NCBI GenBank assembly: GCA_903772945.1
Contig: CAICTM010001356.1
Span: forward strand, 1 to 30,860
DNA: 30,860 nt
Origin: Seminavis robusta
Taxonomy: Eukaryota > Bacillariophyta > Bacillariophyceae > Naviculales > Naviculaceae
Direction of reading: 5' to 3'
Shown: piece after piece, positions 1 through 9,406 of the stretch
Position numbering within the stretch: the first letter of the stretch is position 1
Layout of the letters: the number at the start of each line of letters is the position of its first letter
Translations under genes and position numbers: made by a program
Notes under the pieces: model-generated
Database searches by the model: none
What the model was told of the DNA's origin: nothing
Seen by the model: only the letters and a program-made list of their open reading frames with translations

Positions 1-234
1 TTTTACAAATCTGGACTGGCTGGCCCTTTCCACATGGCAAGTTGAGAGGGAACCATCGCTCGAGTCGTTGTGAGTGGCGTTTGTTTACGTGTAGGAAAAG
101 CTAGAGGCCCGACTCCATCGTACCAAGACACATTTCTCGAGAAAATAAATTCAACCATCTTTTGCCATATTTCTCCGCGGCGTTGTCATACCGGTACTTT
201 AGGGCATATCTCCTAGTCGAGTCCATTTGTCATC

Positions 235-1061
235 ATGGCTACTACCAAGATCAACTATACTTCATCCGATATTTGTGTGATATGCCTGGAGCATCTGCTG
301 TGTGTATCACCCGAAAATAATGACACGGAAACAATGACGAATGAGCCAATGGCCGATTTTGGCGCGGCGGCTCCTTGTGGGCATCCAGCTCATGCATCCT
401 GTTTCGAACAATGGTCCTCTTACCAAAAGAAGGGAGCTGGAAATGGTAATAAGGGGGGTGTCCCCTGTCCGACATGTCAGAAAGAGACAACTTCCTTTGT
501 CAAAATCTATCTCCGTGCGTCGCAACAAGAGGAAAACGACCGAAATGAAGAGGAGGACAGCCACAGTGATGAGGAAAGTAAACTGAAGGAGGAGGAGGAA
601 GGAACTGATGACTCTAGTTTCGTGTCTGCAAAAGCTGGTGACACTGCATCCGCAGATAATGACAACAAGAGTTCCTCTTCTACCTTGGAATCTTCTGCTT
701 CTTCCTTCCTCCTCTTCTCAGCCGCACCACGACAGTTAAAACCAACAGCAACAAGAGCAGCAAAGCATCCAAAAAGAAAGTCAAACCAAAGCAACAACAA
801 GCACACAAAAAGGTCCAATGGTACAAGAAACGATGGATGGGGAAATGCGAAGAAGTCAAGAATCTCAAACTGGAGGCTCAGAATCGCAAAAATTGCCATC
901 ATAAGGATTTGTTGGACTTGGAACGCTCTCGGTTGATCAACTATGGACTGGCCAAGGAGCTGGAACGCACCGAAAAGGCAGGACGGATCCATCGCAATAT
1001 GTGGGCGGTCGCTTGTTTCACGGTGGGGTGCGTCGTTGGTCACAAATTCCTGGCAATGTGA
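235..1061 (+). CDS. RING-H2 finger protein with C-terminal hydrophobic anchor
   Basis: The start at 235 opens a protein with a RING-H2 pattern near its N terminus: C14-x2-C17, C48-x-H50-x2-H53-x2-C56, C78-x2-C81, which predicts zinc binding and E3 ubiquitin-ligase activity. An acidic Ser/Glu-rich linker follows. The first frame stays open to 936 but becomes implausible after about 720. Another frame, ending at the TGA at 1059-1061, reads Lys/Gln-rich, then a helical charged stretch, then a hydrophobic tail (MWAVACFTVGCVVG) typical of a tail anchor. One intron should join them. A pyrimidine-rich acceptor lies at 720-721 and another AG at 734-735; possible donors are GT at 578, 624 or 638, and I cannot choose between them. 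Family and tail are inferred from motifs; the substrate is unknown. The exact junction needs cDNA. Confidence 0.72.
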
Positions 1062-1334
1062 ATTGAATCAGTTTGGTGGCAAGGGCTTTGGGGAAGAATA
1101 GCCAAACACAAGCAATCCGCAGCAAGAGATGCCTTGCTTTACTCCTCGCTGATCTTATATCTATCGGCAATGGAACTCTCGAGTGCAGGCTCACGATTGC
1201 AGCCAGCCAGCATGAGTTCCCGTGATCATTGTTTGTAGTGATCTTACCAAGACTTTTGTTCCCCTGATACCGCTGGATGGAGACGATGCAATGTAGCGTA
1301 TAAAGACAACAATTAAATGTATTATAGACCGATC

Positions 1335-1634
1335 AAGTTACAGCAAGTCGTCGTCTTCCTCGGTGGCAGCAACTTCTTCGTCATCGTGCCGCATGATATT
1401 GCAGGGTGACAACTCCCGGGTGAATCCAAAGTCAAAGAGTTGTACAGTATTGTCATCAGTAACCCCAATGTTCGTGGGTTTCGGGTCGGTATATCAAGCC
1501 ACGTTCGTACATATTTGCAATGCCGCCCAACTGGAGTGCCAAGTCCAACTCCCCAGCAATTGCCGGCGGGGATTGTTGGTACCTGGTACTGCATGAAAGA
1601 GCCGTCAGGTTGTCTTTCTTGCATTCTTCTTCCA
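1335..1634 (-). pseudogene. Decayed duplicate of the protein kinase catalytic core
   Basis: About 300 bases align closely with 2983-3272, the middle of the kinase gene on the same strand. Shared blocks include the acidic Asp-rich stretch, the DFG region and the catalytic-loop region. The copy is broken: the segment equivalent to YRDLKPQN reads as YRPETHE after small deletions, there is a stop where the parent continues with the activation segment, and neither end carries the rest of a kinase. It does keep an intact DFG codon run that its parent has lost. It is a partial segmental duplication rather than a gene; expression is not expected. Confidence 0.8.
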
Positions 1635-2307
1635 AACTGAGTCTCATTACTAATCGCCGTATGTCGATACACTGGGTTAACTCAATTCAATTCTACTTCC
1701 TTTACTTGTTTACATCTATTGCTTATTGTATGGAATGGTTGGTTGGTTGACAAGAATATGAATATCAAATCTATGGACGGTTGTGTCGCAGCCTCTCGGT
1801 AAACGGCATTTCATGGGATGTATGTGTAAGTAGCGATATAGCGACAGCTGGAAGATATGAATGGAGGTTGGAATACGTATACACAGGTTGGTAGATACAT
1901 GTAGCTTAGAAAGCTGGAACAGAGGATATCCACTGTGGGCCATCATCCGAGAACATGTCACCATTATAGGACTGTCTTCGTGTGGCCTTTCCGGTGGAGG
2001 AGGAGTTGGGAGGAGTCCATTGCCATGATAGGATTGCCTCCTGGATGGCTTCATGGTGGCACTCTGATGATGATGCCTGGGTGGGAGGCCGTATGGGACT
2101 TGGAGGACTTGAATATCGCCGAGGACCCTTGACTTGCCGTTTGGTGCCGCTGGGGCACTGGTAGTCCTCTCCAATGGAGGAGATGGCGGGCAGCGCTCTT
2201 CCGCACCTTGTAGCTGCTGTGCTCGTCGATGCGTTGGTCTTCCTCAGCACTGGGCTGGTTCTCCTTGTGCGAGTGGTCCGCCGATGTCGAAAAGGCCTCT
2301 TCCAAAG
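1635..2307. other. Gap holding a possible displaced kinase tail
   Basis: No complete gene is visible. On the minus strand, directly after the kinase stop at 2308, the adjacent frame stays open with Glu/Ser/His/Lys-rich sequence to 2051, and another minus frame stays open from 2250 to 1906, ending in WISSVPAF. These may be a C-terminal extension of the kinase displaced by frameshifts, or 3' untranslated sequence. The part from 1635 to about 1900 shows nothing recognisable. Confidence 0.35.
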
Positions 2308-4003
2308 TCACTTCAAAGGTTCTTCTGTGGCCATGGTCGCGTTTGACAAGTCCGTTCCCTGACGCTCAATGGTTGGAACCACATTGTCTTCTTCTTGAGA
2401 GCAGCCACATGTCATCAACAGTCCACCAAGGAATCCTCTTCGTCTTCTTCTCGAAGAGGCTTCCATCGGACCCGATCGCAACGACAACGTCTTGTCTTGC
2501 CCTGTGAGAATCTGGAATCCCAGTCGAACGTCTCTGGCAAAGTCGAGCACCAAATCGACCATCTCGCCACCGCACAAAGGACTGGTGGCTGGAGTGATAA
2601 TGTGTTCTTCTAGTTCTTCCTCTGAAACTTCCATTCCATGTCGATCCAGCTGCTGGGTTTCCTCGATAATGATATCCTCAAGACGCTCACAAATCTGTTT
2701 CATGGTCCATCGTTGGGAGACGGTGTTATTCCACGCGTTTCGCAGCAAGTCTTGTACCGAAGCTGGAATCTCGGCAAGCTCCAGGGACGGGCGGGCCTTG
2801 TGTCGAACAATGAGTTCCCGAAAGATTTGTTGGTTGGTGACGGACGTGAAGGGTTTGTTGAGCGTGAGGAGCTCGTAAAAGACCATGGCAAACGAATAGC
2901 AATCTGCCTTGCGATTGTACCGTCCATTGTACAGCACTTCGGGTGCAAGGTACATTAAGGACCCCTTGCCCGACATGAAATACAGCAAGTCGTCGTCGTC
3001 TTCCTCGGTGGCAGCAAGTTCTTCGCGTCTACGAATGAAATTGCAGGGTCAACTCGCGGGTGAATCAAAGTCAAAGAGTTGCACGGTATTGTCATCGGTA
3101 ACGCCTATGTTTTGCGGTTTGAGATCGCGGTATATCAAGCGACGTTCGTGCATATATTGCAATGCCCGTGCCAATTGAAGTGCCAAGTCCAACTTTTCCA
3201 GCAATAGTCTGCGGGGATTGTTGGTACTGCAAGTCAAAGCCGTCAGGTTGTCTTCCTTGCATTCTTCTTCCCATGTTCTGGGTGCTGCTGATGATGATGG
3301 CGAGTGATCGTGTGCTGCCATGTGAAGACATTCCAAGAGACTCTCTTCCTGTTGTAGGCATTGCCACTCCAGAATCTTATCTTTGAGTGTCCCTTGCAAA
3401 CGATCCGTGATGATGAAAAAGCCGTCATAGTCTCCTCCATTGGTTAAAAACGCGGCGGAACCACCCTGGGCGACGGCACGAAGCTTGAGAATGCCGGGAT
3501 GATTCAAGGATGACAGGTATTTGGCCTCCATGATGAGATCACTGGCTGCCGCTTGAAAGTGTTCCGGGTCGCCGCTTTTGGGGATCAAGTCGGGACGCAA
3601 ATGCTTAATGGCGTACTGTCGCTTGTGGCTGTGGGGCATTTCTTCTTCTTGTTCTCGACGAGATGGGACAAGACGGACGACAAGCACAAGTCAGTGTCTT
3701 GCTGTTGATCTTCTCCTGTTTGCGCGGAGAATGCTGCTGCTGTGGACTGGTCCAAGTTAAACCAGTCACTTCCGAAACGACCGAGAAGCTACCCTTGCCC
3801 AACATGGCTCCCACTTGGACTTGACTTCTATCCAATTGAAGAACGGAAGATGAGGACTCTTCTTCTTCTTGCCGTTGCAGAAAGGTCGATTCTCCCATCA
3901 TGGTCTCTACCAGATTGTCAATCGCATAGGTAGATCGCTTCACGATGGATCGTTCCCACCAAGACGGCGAACGAGAAAGACGTTGTGGATGCTCGGCTGG
4001 CAT
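2308..4003 (-). CDS. TKL-like protein kinase, reading frame broken at the DFG segment
   Basis: Exon 1 (4003-3763) starts with an ATG and ends after the glycine-rich loop GKGSFSVV. A 109-nt intron (3762-3654; donor GTTTAA, branch-like CTGAC, pyrimidine tract, acceptor CGAG) joins exon 2 in frame. Exon 2 carries the AIK lysine, the catalytic loop YRDLKPQN (Tyr replacing the usual His of HRD), the DFG site and MYLAPEV, then a basic and Cys-containing tail ending at 2308. The family would phosphorylate Ser/Thr; targets are unknown. Two small deletions near 3065 and 3049 turn DFG into DFD and create an in-frame TGA at 3051-3049, after which the same frame reopens. The gene is therefore either a young pseudogene or carries sequence errors. 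A decayed duplicate lies at 1335-1634. Confidence 0.8.
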
Positions 4004-4018
4004 GATTATTGTTCTGTG

Positions 4019-4046
4019 TTGTAGTGTGGTGTAGTGTGGTGTAGTG
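4019..4046. repeat. Short tandem repeat in the kinase 5' leader
   Basis: A 10-base unit GTAGTGTGGT is repeated about 2.6 times immediately upstream of the kinase start codon (the gene is on the minus strand). It would lie in the promoter or 5' untranslated region. Confidence 0.7.
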
Positions 4047-5576
4047 AAGTAGACTGTTGCCTCTTCCTTCTTTACTCAAAATTAATGAGAAGAAGTATTG
4101 GATGGGATCGGATTGGCTCAATGAATGGCTTTCCTAAGATGACTAACTGGCAAACCTTCGAATAGATTAACAGGCAGCCATGCACGACCCTTTGGCTTGT
4201 GGTTTGGTTTGGAGAGTTACTTGAAAGCGATGATGATGGACCAGCCGTTTCTGTCTTGTGGGCTATGTATTCTTGGTTGGATGCCGAACCCAAGCGGTTC
4301 AAGCGCATAAGATCCTTCTTCCGATAGAGCACGATTGACCGTTTTTCATCTGGCGTTTTTACTGGTTATTGGGTGAGAAGCTGCATGATGACTTCCCCAC
4401 AGTTGTATGACGTCGGAGGTGCGCGTTGAAGAAGCAAATTTCATCGGTCCCGACCGTTGCCGCAGCCGGTATTGGGATTAGCATGGGATTGCACTTTTGA
4501 TGCCAGCCAAAGTTGTGGGACCGAGAAAGTTTGGCGAGCCAAGTGAGACAACAAAGCCGTTGGTTGTGGAATCCATCGTTGTGACTGAAACTCACTCATG
4601 CTCTTCACCGCACCTGGTGGCTTCTCCTCCTTCTTGCCCAACGGTGTTCGCTCTTCCGCCAAAGAAAGGCAATTGCAGTAATGGAGGAGCATACCGTACC
4701 ACCTGGTGGAGCTTTTGAAATACCATACTTTCCTGCACGTAGAACATGCACGTGACGGCGCACTGGATGAAAAATAAGATGACTGGTCTCATCAGAGTCA
4801 TGATGTCAACCCCTTGCCGTTGAGGGCATTGTTGGCTTCCGTGGGTGGTCAGATGGCATCAAGCAATCAATCAGTGTCAAAGAACAACTAATAACTGTGG
4901 TTGGTTGACCTGCACGGGATGACACTTTACGAAGCCAGCTCGACTATCAACCACCATTGCACCTCCACGGTGACTGCGTGAGTTCGGATCTGTACAGTAG
5001 GACTCTTCCTGCTGGCTGGACCTCAAACCACTGCCTCAATCTCCACACTTGAGTTGACACATGCCGGGCGGGCAAGGCAGCGTACCGGTAGTGGCTCATA
5101 CTGGCTAGTTGTTAGGATAGTACTACGGTACGAACTGCCTGAAGGATCTCATCAAGCTGGTCAGTCACCAGTAGGGCGGGGCATCGATGGTGGAACCATT
5201 GGTGCTTGTGACCAAGAGTCAGCCAAAGACAGATGCATGTCCAGGCATGAGGGCAGCTTGCGGTACGGTGCGAACTGAAATTGTTGGCTAGACAGAAGCG
5301 CTTGCTTGGCTTGCAAGTCGCCGTTCTAGACCAAAATCGGGATGCCGCGTCCCCATCCCCCAAGAAGTCGTATAGCCAAGAAGCTTTGTTGCGAGGCAGT
5401 ATATATGTCATTAGTGTCTCGAGCATGCCATGGGACTTTCCTTTGAATTGAGAGATGCTCCCTTGATTGGACTTAAGAAAGTGAATGGTGCTACTCAACC
5501 TTCTTGCATCTTTGGTGGTATAAGCTGTATACATGACAACATGTCTGCATAGTTTCCTCCACTCAGGAAATGAAGT
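4047..5576. other. Gene-poor interval of 1.5 kb
   Basis: I see no convincing gene. The longest open stretch (minus, 5534-5112, 140 codons) has no recognisable motif. A minus-strand stretch at 4801-4592 begins with a signal-like hydrophobic segment (MTLMRPVILFFIQC) but ends after 69 codons in low-complexity sequence. The interval would contain the kinase promoter on its left and the 3' end of the CRAL-TRIO gene on its right. Confidence 0.5.
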
Positions 5577-6618
5577 TTAAAGCTTAAATAGTGCAGTCAT
5601 TGCATACCGTCTCCTGGCACTCTCCTGCATTCGATGGATGGTCCGCTTTGTGTTAGTTTCCAGATCAGGAATGATGTAGAAAGTGTCCAAACGGCCACCT
5701 GGAAAGGTGCAACCTGTCTGAAACTTGGAACGGATGGACTTGGGAAACAATGGGCGCACAAACGAAACAGTTATGTTCAGGAAGAGACTGCAATGGAAGT
5801 ATTCCAGCTGACGGGCGGCAAAGGGATAGATGGAGAATATGTCTGTGCATAGACTCTTGGCTACATTGACATCCATGTTGGAGAAGCTGAATCCATCACA
5901 TTCAGTCACAAGCGTGATACCTTCTCGAATACTGTGAAAATCAGGGTTCATTGACTGGGAGACTGATGGGTGAGCTACGTACCACAATGATGAAGGCATA
6001 TCAATCATTGCGACACCAATTTTACCCACTCACCTGGAGCATGTAGTAAATGCCTCTGACATGCCTTTGCCACCCTGGATCTGTCCTGATAAGCTGTTGA
6101 TCATATTCAGCCAAATCAGAGACCAATACATAACCACCAGATGTGTGGTTGTAGGAGAACGACAGGAAAAACTTGGGCATCATGGAGACATACTGATGCA
6201 GAACGGCAACTGCATCTTCAAGGGTATTTCGAACATTAAATTCTTCCCGGAAACCCTGCAAAGTTATCGCTCTGTCCATGGCCGCCTCCAAGTTGTCTTG
6301 TTCTATGATAGCAAGCTCAGTATACTCAAAATCGGACAGGTTGTCAATCTCAGTGCTGCTCTCGATGCTGGCCTTGATGGCTCGGGCCCATTGAAACTCT
6401 TCATCAGAAATAATCATGGCCCACGATCCATCTCCATCTGCCAACAAGGAAGGATTCATGATGCTTGGAATGCCAACAAAGGCAGGAGCATCAGCTGCGG
6501 CTTGTATCTCGCGACCATCTTCTTCAAGTTCTTCTCTGTTGTGCTCGTGGACTCTTTCTTCTTCGCCTTGGTCTTGGCGCTCGAAACGTCGTTCCTGTTG
6601 CGGATTCTCGAAGTTCAT
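5577..6618 (-). CDS. CRAL-TRIO (Sec14-like) domain protein
   Basis: Two exons, 6618-6034 and 5954-5577, flank a 79-nt intron with donor GTGAGT and acceptor CCCAG in phase 0, giving 320 residues. The first 50 residues are acidic, Gln/Glu/Arg-rich and probably disordered. The middle resembles the CRAL-TRIO N-terminal helices. The second exon has the lipid-binding core pattern: GITLVTECDGFSFSN, then a hydrophobic helix, then YPFAARQLEYFHC and VRPLFPKSIRSKF, as in Sec14-type domains where a strand-helix-strand unit is followed by RP-F---- near the lid. The family binds and transfers small lipophilic ligands at membranes; the ligand here is unknown. The identification rests on pattern recall, so a profile search should confirm it. 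An inverted partial copy lies at 7439-7806. Confidence 0.65.
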
Positions 6619-6742
6619 GTCCTTGGCTGGCTAGCTAGCTTGCTTCGCAGATAGCTTATGGTAGATTCCACAGCTCTGATCTTTCTTCGCCGATGATGCT
6701 GTACTATGAATGAATGAAGTCTGTTTGTTGTGACGATGGGTG

Positions 6743-6905
6743 CGTACTTGTACGTAGCGGTACCGTACCGGTACCAGGTATCGGTACCCGTACAGTACCG
6801 ATAGTGTGGCGCTGTTGCGCTTCCAACCAAACTCTCGAGCTACCGGTACGGTACCGGTACTCTCGTGACTTCACCGAGCGAGCGGAGGTAATAACATACC
6901 GGTAC
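6743..6905. repeat. GTAC-rich palindromic tract
   Basis: GTAC occurs eight times between 6743 and 6800 and again at 6846, 6851, 6857 and 6900, usually as CCGGTACC or CGTACCG. The tract lies just upstream of the CRAL-TRIO start (minus strand), in what should be its promoter. Similar shorter clusters occur elsewhere in the window. No function is assigned. Confidence 0.75.
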
Positions 6906-7438
6906 ATTGAAGATTGAATTCAATCTGTGCTGTTTTCATGATCACAGGATTTTCGCCCGGAAACTGCTACTTAAATATGAGGCTTCACAAGTTTCAAGTG
7001 AATGTTTTCTTTTGATTCTCTCCGGAAATAATGGAATTAAATGGCATATTGGATTTAGAAGCATGACTTGTCGTTCTTTGCCGCGCGCTCCAAGACCACT
7101 TCACCCTGGTCCCTGGTGGTGGTACAGTAGTACAGTACCGGTACTGTAATCTGCTACTTGCTCGTTCTCTGGGTGGAGAAATCCAGTGCAATCCAATGCC
7201 AACAAGGTGAACCTGACCAGGCAGACTGAGTACTGTACAATACATGTACTCGAGTACTTGTAACCGTTTTGACATCGGCAGCACGGCAGCTCATGGGCAA
7301 ACCAACAGTAAACAGGGGTTAAGGCAGAGCTAATGGCAGTATCCTAGCTAGCTTCTATTTAGAATACATGTAGATGCACCAGGTTGTTGAGGTTTTAAAT
7401 TTCATGTTGCACCAACTACAATCAATATGCATTCATGA
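6906..7438. other. Interval without a recognisable gene
   Basis: No gene is visible on either strand. It holds scattered GTAC motifs (for example 7136-7145 and 7235-7258) and AT-rich sequence. It separates the GTAC tract from the inverted CRAL-TRIO fragment. Confidence 0.5.
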
Positions 7439-7806
7439 TTCATGATTGTGGTATGTCAACTCACACATTCTCCCAGTTGACCAACCCTGATTTCCACAGC
7501 ATGCACCGAGCAGGAATCTCACTTGTGAAGGAATGTGGCTGATGGGTTCAGCTTCTCCAACTCCAACATCGATTTCAATCTTGCCAGGGGACTTTTTACA
7601 GTAATATCCATTTGCCACTCTGCAACTGAATGCTTCAGGGATTTAGTCCATCAGTTCCAAATCTCTACAGGTTGCATATTCCCTGGTGGTGGTTTGGACC
7701 ATTTTTACCTTTTCCCTGACCGGGAAAGTACCACAGAGCGGACCATTGGTCAAATAAATGTAGGAGACTGCTCGAAGAAGGTACCAGGTACCGGTATGCA
7801 GTGACC
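7439..7806 (+). pseudogene. Inverted decayed copy of the CRAL-TRIO gene 3' half
   Basis: The sequence matches the parent at 5577-6003 in opposite orientation. It begins in the parental intron (conserved GTGGTA block and CTCCCAG acceptor) and continues through DGFSFSN, TGC-FPGG-LD-FY and ERTI blocks. The retained intron sequence shows DNA-level duplication, not retroposition. It is broken by small indels, lacks the parental region between the FSFSN strand and the TGC-FPGG block in recognisable form, and has no start exon. Confidence 0.78.
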
Positions 7807-8129
7807 TCTACTACATCATTTTGGCTCTAAATCCGGTAATCACGGATGGATGAAGGAGGCTTTGAACATTCAATGAAGTGCTAGTGCTAGCTACGTGTAG
7901 CAATTGCAGTCAGTGAATCACCAAGTGTTATTGCTTGTACGGAGTATTGTCGGATGTCGGATCCCTTACGGCAGAGAAGTCCAAGTAGCCACATGCAGAG
8001 GTCAAAAATCTATTTACGTCGACTTGGTGCTGCAAGGTCTGGTTGCTTCTTCTGCAAGTAGAGTACCGTCGACACCTGCAATGATCGAATCGAATGATGA
8101 CTCTGCCTCTAAAATTGCTTATTATTAAT
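7807..8129. other. Interval downstream of SFT2
   Basis: No gene is recognisable. This is 323 bases between the CRAL-TRIO fragment and the SFT2 stop codon; it should contain the SFT2 3' untranslated region. I see no clear structured element. Confidence 0.5.
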
Positions 8130-8989
8130 TTATCCGTCACTGTTGCTCGTCGCAGACCCCAGCGAAAAGTCAATCTCATCCAACCCCAATTGTCGTTTCA
8201 AGCACCGCAGCGCCCACCGCCGTCCAAAGGGTATGTAACTCAACGAATACCACATGCATGCACAGAATTGTGCCAAAATCAAGCATACCAGTAGCAGTAG
8301 CTTGGCAAATCCTGGCATGGGTATAAAGATACAACCCACGGTAGCTACCAGACAGGACAAGTAGGTAATGGAAGTGAATTTTCTTTTTTCATCAAACATG
8401 TTTTTGAATTGTCGTTTGGGTCCACATAGAAATGTCATACTGAGCAAACTCAGTAAATTTCCAAAGGAGTAATTGAGTGCAAACGGGACGGGATGTCCTT
8501 CCACGAGCTCGATAAAGAATTTGAAGGACATGCATGTGATCAAATCTGGAAGAAAATATTAGGATAGGAAAGGAGGGAGACTTTTTATTAGTAAATCCTG
8601 ACTTTTTTAGTTCTCGTTTTAAGAAACCTGGAGAATAATCCACTTACATCCAATACCAAAACTGACTCCAAAGCCAATTAATCGCTATCATAAATATGGA
8701 AGGAATTGACCCAAACAAACAAATTAGCATTGGAGAGATAGCGGTACGGTACGTAGACTTTCGTACCGCTACCAACACTCACCTGTTGAAACGTCAGTTT
8801 GGGACAAAAGCTATCGGTGAATTCCTCCAATCGACTGCTGGTCTCGGACGTCTGAGATTCTTCCTCGATCTGTGCTTCTTCCTCGGAAGTCCGCATCAAT
8901 TTGAATTTTGCCTTTTCGAGATGGCCGGACGCCATCTCCACGGCTCCCGTAGCGCTCGATCGGAGCTTGTCAAGACTCGGTAGTGGCAT
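8130..8989 (-). CDS. SFT2: SFT2/GOT1-family vesicle transport membrane protein
   Basis: Three exons: 8989-8783, a 37-nt exon 8684-8648, and 8545-8130, with introns of 98 and 102 nt. Joined, they give 219 residues. An acidic cytosolic N terminus (about 65 residues) leads to the family signature across the splice sites: FQQ-RLIGFGVSFGIGYLITCMS, then FALNYSFGNLLSLLS, FLCGPKRQFKNMF, a third segment, and CACMWYSLSYIPFGRR before a short tail. This is the four-helix SFT2 pattern with the GP-Q-K-MF loop and WYSLSYIP near the end. SFT2 proteins act in endosome-to-Golgi and intra-Golgi membrane fusion. The splice sites were chosen because only they restore the first membrane segment. It is divergently arranged with the first polyamine fusion gene. 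Confidence is high. Confidence 0.9.
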
Positions 8990-9406
8990 GGTTGTCGTCG
9001 GCGGCGTCGGCTATTGTACGGTAGAAAGGAAGCTGATTGGAGGTAGAAGTGTTGGATGTATGCCGTCGTGGATGGACGGTGCTTCTATTTTTGGCTCTGT
9101 CATTGTTGCCTCGGGTGTCTCGAGCTTCCGTCATCTCGCCGAAGCGCTCATCCTTTGAGACGCACAGCTCTCCAATTAATAAGCCTGCGAGTTGATGATG
9201 GAACACATGCCAGGTGCTCGAGAAGTGCTTCCGAGAAGCGTGCACCCAGGATCTGGCAACAAATCACAAAATCCAACGGCCAAAATTTTTGTAGAGCACC
9301 CTTCACAAAATCGATCCGAGCCTTCTCAAACTTCTGCCTCTCAGAAAATCGACCATTCATCGAAGTGGCACTAACACAAAGCAGCTTGAAGGCAAAAACC
9401 ATCACC
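8990..9406. promoter_or_regulatory. Divergent promoter between SFT2 and polyamine gene 1
   Basis: These 417 bases lie between two start codons facing away from each other, so both 5' leaders and core promoters must lie here. In-frame ATG codons upstream of 9407 exist (from 9056), but the conserved signal-anchor start is at 9407. No TATA box or known diatom element is recognised with certainty. Confidence 0.55.

Noticed and set aside
4592..4801. Small minus-strand frame with a signal-like N terminus
   Set aside because: Only the first 28 residues look structured; the rest is low complexity and no gene model extends it.
5112..5534. 140-codon minus-strand open frame
   Set aside because: It has no recognisable motif, odd composition and no spliced continuation; chance is the simpler explanation.
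9056..9406. In-frame upstream extension of polyamine gene 1
   Set aside because: The paralogues begin just before the signal anchor, and the extension is poor coding sequence lying in the shared promoter.
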